DNA of 7,727 nucleotides, from NCBI GenBank assembly GCA_018665505.1, contig JABJCS010000602.1, positions 1 to 7,727 of the forward strand, read 5' to 3'. The notes beneath the pieces are model-generated. The model had not been told where the DNA came from. It was given only the letters and a program-made list of their open reading frames with translations, and ran no database searches. The DNA is from Alphaproteobacteria bacterium (GTDB taxonomy: Bacteria; Pseudomonadota; Alphaproteobacteria; UBA8366). The translations under genes and the position numbers were made by a program. Positions 1 to 6,192 of this stretch are shown here, one piece after another (within the stretch, counting starts at the first letter, position 1; the number at the start of each line of letters is the position of its first letter).

Positions 1-184
1 CAGGTCCGACGCCGGGCAACTCGACGGCGTTATCCGCCCTGTGGACATGCAGGGATGCGTTGTCGTCTTGTGCATAGACGGCGGTCGTCGCGATGCCGGC
101 TTCCGCCGCCGCGCGGGCGATGCGGATGGCGATCTCGCCTCGGTTGGCGATCAATACATGTTTCAAGGGTGAAGTTTGGGCCAT
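1..184 (-). CDS. Biotin-dependent acyl-CoA carboxylase, biotin carboxylase N-terminus (partial)
   Basis: Only the first 61 codons are present; the gene runs off the left edge. From an ATG at 184-182 the protein reads [20 protein letters not shown] and continues with [11 protein letters not shown] and an AVYAQDD segment. The IANRGEIA(I/C)R block is the hallmark of the N-terminal preATP-grasp domain of biotin carboxylases, which carboxylate biotin using ATP and bicarbonate. The following SLHVHRAD and LPGVGP segments resemble the long fused 'acetyl-CoA carboxylase family' proteins of alphaproteobacteria (biotin carboxylase, biotin carrier and carboxyltransferase in one chain) more than stand-alone AccC, but this is from memory of the family. 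The acyl-CoA substrate (acetyl, propionyl or other) cannot be told from this fragment. No good Shine-Dalgarno sequence precedes the ATG. The gene is divergent from rimO. Confidence 0.88.
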   Translation of the reverse strand, partial: MAQTSPLKHVLIANRGEIAIRIARAAAEAGIATTAVYAQDDNASLHVHRADNAVELPGVGP

Positions 185-296
185 GATATCAATACACGTC
201 TGCTGTGGGCGTCTTCGGATGATCTAGGTTGGTGCGGCGGCGCGGCGATATCGCGCCGTAGTGGCGCTGTCCGTCCAGCGGCGCTATAACCCGCCC
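185..296. promoter_or_regulatory. Divergent intergenic region between the carboxylase gene and rimO
   Basis: This 112-base gap must hold the promoters for both divergent genes. A GC-rich hairpin can form: CGGCGCG (238-244) pairs with CGCGCCG (252-258) around a 7-base loop, and a perfect 10-base palindrome GCGATATCGC lies at 245-254. A TATAAC hexamer (285-290) resembles a -10 element and ends only six bases before the rimO ATG. No convincing -35 partner was found. Neither start codon has a clear ribosome binding site. Promoter assignment is tentative. Confidence 0.4.
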
Positions 297-1622
297 ATGA
301 CTGAAAGCGCATCTAAAATTGGCATTGTTAGTCTTGGTTGTCCCAAGGCATTGGTGGATTCCGAACGCATTCTCTCGAAGCTGCGAGCCGAGGGCTACGA
401 GCTGTCGGGCGAATACGCCGGAGCAGACCTCGTCATCGTGAACACCTGCGGGTTCCTCGATACGGCGAAGGCGGAATCTCTCGACGCTATCGGTGAGGCC
501 ATTCAGGAAAACGGCCGTGTGATCGTCACTGGTTGCCTTGGCGTGGAAGAGGATCGCATCCGCGAAACGCACCCCGCGGTTTTGGCCGTCACGGGGCCAC
601 ACCAATATGAGGAGGTCGTGAGCGCGGTGCATGACGCGTTGCCGCAGCCGCAGAACCCATTTGAAGACCTAGTGCCGCCCGAGGGTATCAAACTCACACC
701 TCGTCATTATGCCTATCTGAAGATATCCGAAGGCTGCAACAACCGCTGCAGTTTCTGCATAATCCCACAATTGCGCGGCGATTTGCGCAGCCGCGCGGCC
801 AACGATGTGATGTATGAGGCCGAACGTCTGGCGAATGCTGGTGTGAAGGAATTACTGGTGATCTCGCAGGACACCAGCGCCTATGGCGTTGATCTGAAAT
901 ACGCTGAAAGTAAATGGCGAGCCCGCGACGTGAAGGCACGGATGACCGAGCTGGCAGACGCCTTGGGCGAACTCGGCGTTTGGGTGCGCCTCCACTACGT
1001 CTATCCTTATCCCAGCGTGGACGAGATCATGCCGCTCATGGCGAGTGGTAAAATTCTCCCCTATCTTGATATTCCCTTTCAACACGCAAGCCCGCGCGTG
1101 TTGAAAGCCATGCGCCGTCCAGCGAACCAAGAGAAGGTCTTGGAGCGGATCGGACGCTGGCGTGCGGAAGTACCTGACTTGGCGTTGCGTTCCACCTTTA
1201 TCGTCGGATTTCCGGGCGAGACAGAAGAGGATTTCGAGGAATTGCTCGGCTGGCTTGAGGAGGCCCAATTGGACCGGGTCGGATGCTTTAAGTATGAGCC
1301 GGTCGAGGGTGCACCCGCGAACGAGATCGCGAAAGTGGTTCCCGATGAGGTCAAGGACGAGCGCTGGCACCGCTTCATGGAATGGCAGCGTGGCATCAGC
1401 GAAAAGCGCATGGCCGCCAAAGTAGGGCGCACCATCGAGGTCATTATCGATGAAGTAGACGAGGAGGGCGCGATCGGCCGCTCTCATTGGGATGCACCGG
1501 AAATTGACGGCAGCGTGTTCCTAAACGGCGATACCGAGCTTGCCCCCGGTGATATCGTCTCCGCCAAAGTTGATCACGCGGACGATTACGACCTTTGGGC
1601 CGATCGGGTGTTGGAAAATTGA
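297..1622 (+). CDS. rimO: Ribosomal protein S12 methylthiotransferase RimO
   Basis: Radical-SAM enzyme that adds a methylthio group to the conserved aspartate of ribosomal protein S12, using two [4Fe-4S] clusters and SAM. The 441-residue product has the full family layout. The N-terminal UPF0004 domain carries cluster-ligand cysteines C15 ([12 protein letters not shown]), C51 (VNTCGF) and C80 (VTGCLG). The radical-SAM motif CNNRCSFC supplies C147, C151 and C154. A C-terminal TRAM-like region follows from about residue 375. [10 protein letters not shown] and the SQDTSAYG segment are typical of RimO and separate it from MiaB. Cysteine spacing matches E. coli RimO closely, with a constant offset of two to three residues. 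The ATG at 297 is chosen over an in-frame GTG at 261 because the extra 12 residues do not look like family sequence. Neither start has an obvious Shine-Dalgarno sequence. The next gene starts four bases after its stop, so the two are probably co-transcribed. Confidence 0.97.
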   Translation: MTESASKIGIVSLGCPKALVDSERILSKLRAEGYELSGEYAGADLVIVNTCGFLDTAKAESLDAIGEAIQENGRVIVTGCLGVEEDRIRETHPAVLAVTGPHQYEEVVSAVHDALPQPQNPFEDLVPPEGIKLTPRHYAYLKISEGCNNRCSFCIIPQLRGDLRSRAANDVMYEAERLANAGVKELLVISQDTSAYGVDLKYAESKWRARDVKARMTELADALGELGVWVRLHYVYPYPSVDEIMPLMASGKILPYLDIPFQHASPRVLKAMRRPANQEKVLERIGRWRAEVPDLALRSTFIVGFPGETEEDFEELLGWLEEAQLDRVGCFKYEPVEGAPANEIAKVVPDEVKDERWHRFMEWQRGISEKRMAAKVGRTIEVIIDEVDEEGAIGRSHWDAPEIDGSVFLNGDTELAPGDIVSAKVDHADDYDLWADRVLEN

Positions 1623-1626
1623 CCCG

Positions 1627-2508
1627 ATGGCGGATTTCCTAACCACCAAGGAAGTCGCCGATTTGCTCCGCATTAAGGAGCGCACGGTCTACGATCTGGT
1701 AAAGGAAGGCTCGATCCCGGTCAGCCGGGTCACCGGAAAACTATTGTTCCCCCGCGAATTGGTCGAGGCCTGGGTGCGCCGCAACGCGCAGACGACATCC
1801 GGTATCGATAGCGTCCTGCAACCGCCCTTGGTTCTGGCGGGAAGTCACGACCCTCTCCTCGATTGGGCTTTACGGGAGTCCGGTAGCGGAATTGCGACAT
1901 TTTTCGACGGCAGTTTGGACGGATTGACGCGTCTCGGCGAAGGGAAGGCCGTCGCTTGCGGGATGCATGTTTTCGAACCGGAGCGCGACGATTGGAATGT
2001 CGGGCATGTGGCGCAAGTGCTCCACGGCATGCCGGTCGTGCTGATCGAATGGGCGACCCGTCAGCAGGGATTGATCGTTGCGCCCGGAAATCCAAAGAAC
2101 ATCAAGGGAATTGCCGATCTAGGGCAGGGGAAATTCATTCCGAGACAGAAACAAGCGGGTTCCTATATCTTGCTCAGCCATCTCATGGCGCGAGAGGGGT
2201 TGGATCCTGCGACACTCGATATGCTGGAGACGCCAGCCCGAAGCGAACTCGATGTCGCCATAGCGGTGGCCGAAGGCAAGGCCGATGCTGGGCTCGGAAT
2301 CGAGGCGGTCGCCCGTCAGCAGCGGCTTGGTTTCGAGGCACTGTTTCGAGAGCGGTATGATTTGGCGATCTGGCGTCGCGACTATTTCGAAGAGCCTGTC
2401 CAGGCGCTGTTGTCCTTCGCCGCGACGGAAGCTTTCCGAGTCCGTGCGGCGGAAATGGGCGGCTATGATATCGGTTCGCTCGGTAAAGTGAGGATGAACG
2501 GCGCGTAA
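1627..2508 (+). CDS. HTH/PBP-like one-component regulator, putative tungstate/molybdate sensor
   Basis: A 293-residue protein with two visible parts. Residues 3-52 form an excisionase/MerR-type winged helix: LTTKEVADLLRIKERTVYDL, then EGSIPVSRV, then LLFPRELVEAWV. From about residue 67 comes a domain like the periplasmic-binding-protein superfamily domain found in molybdate-linked regulators (the PF12727 type). Its recognisable pieces are LAGSHDPLLDWAL (70-82), SGSGIATFFDGSLDGL (85-100), a GLIVAPGNP block (148-156) and RQKQAGSYILL (173-183), which corresponds to the usual NRQ-GSGTR ligand loop but is altered. No signal peptide is present, so it acts in the cytoplasm. The ATG at 1627 follows the rimO stop by four bases; the only purine-rich site upstream is weak, suggesting translational coupling. 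A longer reading from 1540 would overlap rimO and adds unrelated sequence. It faces the tup operon, so control of that operon is a reasonable inference, not shown. Domain call firm, ligand uncertain. Confidence 0.82.
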   Translation: MADFLTTKEVADLLRIKERTVYDLVKEGSIPVSRVTGKLLFPRELVEAWVRRNAQTTSGIDSVLQPPLVLAGSHDPLLDWALRESGSGIATFFDGSLDGLTRLGEGKAVACGMHVFEPERDDWNVGHVAQVLHGMPVVLIEWATRQQGLIVAPGNPKNIKGIADLGQGKFIPRQKQAGSYILLSHLMAREGLDPATLDMLETPARSELDVAIAVAEGKADAGLGIEAVARQQRLGFEALFRERYDLAIWRRDYFEEPVQALLSFAATEAFRVRAAEMGGYDIGSLGKVRMNGA

Positions 2509-2536
2509 GGTAACGTTGTTCAGATTTTGGCACTGT

Positions 2537-2618
2537 CATCCTTCGACAAGCTCAGGATGAGGCGATTTTGGTGATAGAATATTCTCAGTACCCCTCATCT
2601 TGAGCCTGTCAAAGGATG
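2537..2618. repeat. REP-like inverted repeat pair between convergent genes
   Basis: Two 26-base arms, 2537-2562 and 2593-2618, are inverted copies with 23 of 26 positions matching and a 30-base spacer. Each arm can also fold by itself: the left arm begins CATCCT and has AGGATG further in, and the right arm has CATCTT with AAGGATG. The core TCGACAAGCTCAGGATGA (2543-2560) resembles an intergenic palindromic repeat that recurs in many proteobacterial genomes, as far as I recall. The spacer contains a perfect palindrome AGAATATTCT (2576-2585). Placed between the ends of the regulator and tupA, it could end or stabilise transcripts from both sides. There is no T-run typical of an intrinsic terminator. 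Confidence 0.75.
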
Positions 2619-2630
2619 CCTTACCGGATA

Positions 2631-3458
2631 TTACCTCGGCGCTGCATTCGGGAAAAAGAGCTGTTTTCCACGCAATTTATACCCAGCAATAGCACGTTGA
2701 CCCTTTGGGCTCAGAATCCAGTCGATGAACCTCTGTCCAGCACCAGCCTTCACGCGGGGATGAATGGTGGGATTAGTTAATACGATACCGTATTGATTAA
2801 AAAGAAATTTGTCGCCTTGGATATGAATCCTGAAATCTCTTTTGTTTCCAAAGCTTAGCCAGGTCGCACGGTCCGTCAGGACATATGCTCCCATGCCGAC
2901 ACCGACATTCAGTGTCGCCCCCATGCCGGAGCCGGTTTCGCGATACCAGGTCCCGCTTTCTTTGCTTGGATCGAGGTTGGCCGCGGCCCAAAGCCGCAAT
3001 TCTTTCTTATGGGTGCCCGAATCGTCGCCACGTGAGGCAAAGAGCGCCCGGGTAGAAGCGATTTTGCATAAGGCATCCTTGGCATTGCCGAGATCTGCGA
3101 TTTTGGCCGGATCGGTGGGCGGGCCGACGATGATGAAGTCGTTGTACATCACATTGAAACGTTTTACCCCGAAGCCGTCGGCGACGAACTTCTCTTCGGC
3201 CTCTTTCGCATGTACCAGGAGCACGTCTCCATCGCCGTTCCGGGCGTTTTGTATCGCTTGCCCGGTGCCGACGGCGACCACATGAACCTTAATACCGGTC
3301 TCATCCTCGAATACTGGCAACAGATGATCGTATAGGCCCGAATTGGCGGTTGAGGTCGTCGATTGCAGGATGAGAGAGCGTTCCGTTGCGTCGGCATCGC
3401 CTGGAATTCCAAGTCCAAGCGTCCAAATCGCAAGGAAAGCGAATATCGATCGGACCAT
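2631..3458 (-). CDS. tupA: Tungstate-binding periplasmic protein TupA
   Basis: Substrate-binding protein of a tungstate ABC importer, 275 residues. Residues 1-24 form a signal peptide with a hydrophobic stretch (IFAFLAIWTLGLGI) and an ADA cleavage site before TERS. The mature protein starts with the TupA signature STTSTANSGLYDHLLPVF (33-50), whose Thr/Ser residues bind the oxyanion in the family, followed by VVAVGTGQA (60-68), a GDGDVLLVHA block (75-84), a YNDFIIVGP block and the typical C-terminal GKQLFFPNA. The usual motif is TTTST; here the first Thr is Ser. Vanadate- or molybdate-preferring relatives exist, so tungstate specificity is by family. The ATG at 3458-3456 overlaps the last base of the tupC stop (TGATG), which suggests coupled translation; an adjacent TTG at 3461 is an alternative start. 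It is the last gene of the operon, whereas the binding-protein gene is usually first. Confidence 0.93.
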   Translation of the reverse strand: MVRSIFAFLAIWTLGLGIPGDADATERSLILQSTTSTANSGLYDHLLPVFEDETGIKVHVVAVGTGQAIQNARNGDGDVLLVHAKEAEEKFVADGFGVKRFNVMYNDFIIVGPPTDPAKIADLGNAKDALCKIASTRALFASRGDDSGTHKKELRLWAAANLDPSKESGTWYRETGSGMGATLNVGVGMGAYVLTDRATWLSFGNKRDFRIHIQGDKFLFNQYGIVLTNPTIHPRVKAGAGQRFIDWILSPKGQRAIAGYKLRGKQLFFPNAAPR

Positions 3459-4177
3459 CAAAGGACGAGTTCTCCCGCCAGAAAGTGCTTAGCCTCCGGC
3501 GATACTGGGGTCTCGAAAAATTGGGCGGCCGGTGTCTGTTCCAGAATGCGGCCGCGATGCATGAAAACCACTTCGTCGGCCAGACGGCGTGCTTGTCCGA
3601 TATCGTGACTGACGAAAACGATCTTAGTGCCCGCGCGATGAGCTTCCCGGACGACATCTTCGATTGCGGCTGTCGATGCCGGGTCCAGATGTGCGGTCGG
3701 CTCGTCCAAGAACAGCACGTCTGGCTCCGTTGCCAGCGCTCGGGCGAGGGAGAGGCGTTGCTGTTCGCCACCTGAAAGCAGACGCGCCGGTTGTTTGGCA
3801 CGGTCCTCCAGACCGACGGTCGACAGAATATGGTTTCGGGTCTCGGTGTTCCGCTTGCCGCGCAATTTGAGTGCAAAATCGATATTGGCGGCGACGGACC
3901 GGCGCAACATGACCGGTCGTTGAAAGACCATGGCTTGCTGATACCGGGTATCTTCGCTGGGCACGCGTGTTCCCCATTGAATGTCTCCCGCCGACGGTAC
4001 GATCAATCCATGAAGCAAGCGTAGTAATAGGCTCTTACCGGCGCCGTTCGGCCCCATGATCATCGTGATCGCGCCCGGCTGTAGCTCAAGATGCGCGTCG
4101 TCGATCAAACGGCGTCCGCTGGCTTCAAAGGTCAATCCGGAAATGCTTGCCGGCAGGAGGGCTTCACGCATCGGCAT
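3458..4177 (-). CDS. tupC: Tungstate ABC transporter ATP-binding protein TupC
   Basis: Cytoplasmic ATPase that drives tungstate import, 239 residues. All nucleotide-binding motifs are intact: Walker A GPNGAGKS (42-49), Q-loop glutamine Q86 in VFQRP, signature LSGGEQQR (134-141), Walker B VLFLDEP (154-160) with catalytic E159, D-loop, and switch histidine H191 in VSHD. The length is that of a single-domain ABC protein without the C-terminal molybdate-binding domain of ModC, which fits TupC rather than ModC. The ATG at 4177 overlaps the end of tupB by 14 bases and has GGAG four bases upstream. A second in-frame ATG at 4171 would give an 8-base overlap, and a longer reading from 4216 is less likely because it would extend further into tupB. 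The stop codon shares a base with the tupA start. Confidence 0.93.
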   Translation of the reverse strand: MPMREALLPASISGLTFEASGRRLIDDAHLELQPGAITMIMGPNGAGKSLLLRLLHGLIVPSAGDIQWGTRVPSEDTRYQQAMVFQRPVMLRRSVAANIDFALKLRGKRNTETRNHILSTVGLEDRAKQPARLLSGGEQQRLSLARALATEPDVLFLDEPTAHLDPASTAAIEDVVREAHRAGTKIVFVSHDIGQARRLADEVVFMHRGRILEQTPAAQFFETPVSPEAKHFLAGELVL

Positions 4178-4871
4178 GACGCTCCGATGCACCACGGAGA
4201 ATTGCCACGGCGGCATTCACCGCGAGCGCCAGAACAATAAGGATGAAGCCGAGAGCCAAGGCTAAGGCGAGGTTTCCTTTCGATGTTTCCAGCGCGATGG
4301 CTGTCGTCATGACGCGGGTTAGATGATCGATATTACCGCCGACGATGATGACCGCGCCGACTTCAGCAATGGCCCTCCCGAACCCAGCCAGCGCCACGGT
4401 GGCCAGGCTGTGCCGGGCGTCCCACAGCATTGCTGCGACAGCGGTGCGTGTCGGCACGGAAAGGGATCGGAATTGCTCCGCGTATTCAGCGTGAAGATCG
4501 GCGACCACCTGGCGGGAAAGTGCGGCCACGATGGGTGCCACCAAAATGGTTTGCGCGATGATCATCGCTGTTGGCGAATACAATATTTCCATCCAACCGA
4601 GCGGCCCGGCATTCGACAGAAACAGATAGACGATCAATCCGACGACAACAGGCGGCAGTCCCATGAGGGCATTGACGCAGACAATGAGCGTTTGGCGTCC
4701 GGGAAAGCGGCCAATTCCGAGGGCCGCGCCGATGGGAAACCCGATCAGGCAGGAGAGTATGACGGCGGAGAGGCTGACGCGTAGAGAAAGGCCGACGATC
4801 TCCAGCAAATCGCTGTCGGCGCGTGCAAGTAAATTGAAAGCCTCGATAAAGGCCGCCGCGAAATCCTGCAT
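4164..4871 (-). CDS. tupB: Tungstate ABC transporter permease TupB
   Basis: Integral inner-membrane subunit of the tungstate importer, 235 residues, the usual size for TupB. About five hydrophobic segments are visible, near residues 26-53, 61-86, 99-118, 157-180 and 203-225. The cytoplasmic coupling ('EAA') region lies around 129-157, before the conserved ALAGFGRAIAEVGAVIIVGG stretch (160-179) that is typical of TupB/WtpB/ModB-like permeases. The segment NALMGLPPVVVGLIVYLFLS (67-86) is also characteristic of TupB. The start ATG at 4871-4869 has AGAGGA about ten bases upstream. It is the first gene of the tupB-tupC-tupA operon, and its 3' end overlaps tupC. An AT-rich putative promoter region lies directly upstream. 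Alternative: a permease for molybdate, less likely given the TupA and TupC partners. Confidence 0.92.
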   Translation of the reverse strand: MQDFAAAFIEAFNLLARADSDLLEIVGLSLRVSLSAVILSCLIGFPIGAALGIGRFPGRQTLIVCVNALMGLPPVVVGLIVYLFLSNAGPLGWMEILYSPTAMIIAQTILVAPIVAALSRQVVADLHAEYAEQFRSLSVPTRTAVAAMLWDARHSLATVALAGFGRAIAEVGAVIIVGGNIDHLTRVMTTAIALETSKGNLALALALGFILIVLALAVNAAVAILRGASERHADA

Positions 4872-4978
4872 GACGGAGGTTCCTCTTAACTGATGTAATT
4901 CAGCGGAGGATTAGAGACGAAGTCCAATAATTATCCATAATATTCAGACAAATGCATAAAAACACATGAATATGCAAT
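4872..4978 (-). promoter_or_regulatory. AT-rich upstream region of the tup operon with inverted repeats
   Basis: This gap between the stop of the enoyl-CoA hydratase gene and tupB is strikingly AT-rich between 4920 and 4978 compared with the flanking genes. It holds three short inverted repeats: ATTAT-CC-ATAAT (4930-4941), ATATTCA/TGAATAT (4940-4946 with 4967-4973) and TGCATA/TATGCA (4953-4958 with 4971-4976). On the minus strand, TATTAT and GATAAT hexamers near 4930-4942 resemble -10 elements, without a strong -35. It is a plausible promoter and operator for tupBCA. It does not match the E. coli ModE box as I know it. Confidence 0.45.
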
Positions 4979-5755
4979 CTATCGCCCGGTGAATATTGGG
5001 TCCCGCTTCTCCGCGAAGGCGGCGAGACCTTCGAGGCAATCGGCGGTTCCATCAAGGGTGCGTCGAATGGCTTCGGCGGATTCCATCGCCTCCGCAGTTT
5101 TTCCAATTGCCAAGGTGCGCTTCACCTTCTTTGCCGCGCGTAAGGCCAAGGGTGCGTTCTGCGCGATCTGCCGTGCTAATACATCCGTCCGATCCATGAG
5201 CTGGGGCACATCATCGGCCACTTGTTGGATGAAGCCCATCTCCAGCATTTGCGCGGCGCTGAAACGGCCTGCGGTATATGTGAGCAGCGAGTTGAGCGCA
5301 TCGTATCCATCGCGGAGCAGGCGCACGATACTGCCGGTCGGGATGATGCCGATGCCGGTCTCGGTGAGGCCGAATTCCGCGTGTTTTACGGCGAGGCGAA
5401 TATCGCAGCTGAGTGCCAGCTCTGTACCGCCGCCGAGCGCATGACCGTTCACGGCGGAGATGACCGGTACAGGTATCTTCTCGATATCGAGCAATGCGCG
5501 GTCGACAAGCTCCACGTAATCCCATCGTGCGGTCTCGTCTCCCTCCTTGCGTTCCTTGAGGTCAGCGCCGGAACAAAAGCCTTCGCCGGCACCGGTGATC
5601 ACCACGCAGCGGATATCCATATCGGCTTCCACCTGTGCCGGGAGATCGATTAAGCCGTGACAGATGGGCGTCGAAAGGGCGTTTCGGCGCTCGGGACGGT
5701 TTAAGGTGACCCGTAGAATGTGGCCGTCTTTCTCGATCTTCAAAAACTCAGTCAT
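4979..5755 (-). CDS. Enoyl-CoA hydratase/isomerase family protein
   Basis: Crotonase-fold enzyme of 258 residues, the normal size for the family, probably acting on an acyl-CoA in the cytoplasm. The oxyanion-hole segments are visible: FCSGADLKER (60-69) and NGHALGGGTELALSCDIRLA (103-122). Two glutamates match the catalytic pair of classical enoyl-CoA hydratases (rat Glu144 and Glu164) with the same 20-residue spacing: E112 in GGGTEL and E132 in FGLTETGIG. Hydratase activity is therefore likely, though crotonases vary greatly and the substrate is unknown. The usual PGAGGTQRL loop is PTGSIVRLL here. The ATG at 5755 has AGGGGA (5766-5761) five bases upstream of it. The gene is divergent from the SCP2-like/hydrolase operon. 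It lies 107 bases upstream of tupB in the same direction, so read-through into tup is possible. Confidence 0.93.
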   Translation of the reverse strand: MTEFLKIEKDGHILRVTLNRPERRNALSTPICHGLIDLPAQVEADMDIRCVVITGAGEGFCSGADLKERKEGDETARWDYVELVDRALLDIEKIPVPVISAVNGHALGGGTELALSCDIRLAVKHAEFGLTETGIGIIPTGSIVRLLRDGYDALNSLLTYTAGRFSAAQMLEMGFIQQVADDVPQLMDRTDVLARQIAQNAPLALRAAKKVKRTLAIGKTAEAMESAEAIRRTLDGTADCLEGLAAFAEKRDPIFTGR

Positions 5756-5826
5756 ATCGTTCCCCTATAGTGTGTCGACATCCGCGTCCCGCATGATAGT
5801 TCAATTGAGCAATAGGAGGGTGGAGA
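5756..5826. promoter_or_regulatory. Divergent promoter region with two small palindromes
   Basis: The 71 bases between the divergent hydratase and SCP2-like genes contain two 8-base perfect palindromes, TGTCGACA (5773-5780) and TCAATTGA (5801-5808). The second is flanked by one mismatched and one further matched pair (GTTCAATTGAGC). They are candidates for binding sites of a shared regulator, though 8-base palindromes can occur by chance. No confident -35/-10 pair was found. The AGGAGG at 5814-5819 is a strong Shine-Dalgarno sequence for the plus-strand gene, with a 7-base spacer. Confidence 0.4.
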
Positions 5827-6189
5827 ATGCTCGAAAATATGCAAACGCGCGTTAATGCCGACACCGCATTGGTTCGGCGCGGCCGTTGGGTCAATCTCAG
5901 TTTCCTTTTGGGAATCGACGCCGAGGATTATGTGGTCACGATTGCCGAAGGAAAAGTGGCGGCCGTGGTACCGCGCGGCTTGGCGACTGACACGGGTTGT
6001 TTCACGATTCGCGCCGCGCGGGAGACCTGGGTGGAGCATTGGTCGCCGACGCCGAAGCGCGACTATCACGATATTTGGAGCATGCTGCCCAAGGGGTTGG
6101 CGAAGATCGACGGTGATCTGCTGCCGTTGATGCAGAACCTTCAGTATTTCAAGGATGTCATCGCCAGTCCGCGCCGGAAGGAAACCTGA
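5827..6189 (+). CDS. Small SCP2-like domain protein of unknown function
   Basis: A 120-residue soluble protein with no signal peptide or membrane segment. I do not recognise a named family with certainty. The pattern resembles the SCP2 sterol-carrier fold: an early strand with hydrophobic alternation (VNLSFLLGI, 22-30), DYVVTIAEGKVAAVVP (34-49) matching the 'y-l-v-dGk--v' part, FTIRAARETW (59-68) matching the 'a-v-t-i-s-e-w' part, and a late GDLLPLMQNLQYF (96-108) matching the usual 'GD----l---' helix. Several aromatic residues cluster at W68, W72, Y80 and W84. The ATG at 5827 is supported by AGGAGG seven bases upstream. The alpha/beta hydrolase gene begins three bases after the stop, so the two are translated together and may work on the same lipid-like or acyl substrate. 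Function unknown. Confidence 0.8.
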   Translation: MLENMQTRVNADTALVRRGRWVNLSFLLGIDAEDYVVTIAEGKVAAVVPRGLATDTGCFTIRAARETWVEHWSPTPKRDYHDIWSMLPKGLAKIDGDLLPLMQNLQYFKDVIASPRRKET

Positions 6190-6192
6190 ATC

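Noticed and set aside
189..632. Minus-strand open frame of 147 residues spanning the rimO start
   Set aside because: It overlaps the first third of rimO on the opposite strand and has no family features.
852..1487. Long open frame (211 residues) on the minus strand inside rimO
   Set aside because: It lies fully antisense to a well-conserved gene, and its protein shows no recognisable domain or start signal. It is a by-product of rimO codon use.
2509..2630. Standard rho-independent terminator for the regulator or tupA
   Set aside because: The inverted repeat here has a 30-base spacer and no following T-run on either strand, so I describe it as a REP-like repeat instead.
3301..3876. Minus-strand open frame of 191 residues across tupC and tupA
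   Set aside because: It is an alternative frame of two clearly identified transporter genes, with an atypical composition rich in Arg, Ser and Pro.
3458..4871. Molybdate transporter ModBC instead of TupBC
   Set aside because: The ATPase lacks the C-terminal molybdate-binding extension of ModC, and the binding protein has the TupA signature and C-terminal motif.
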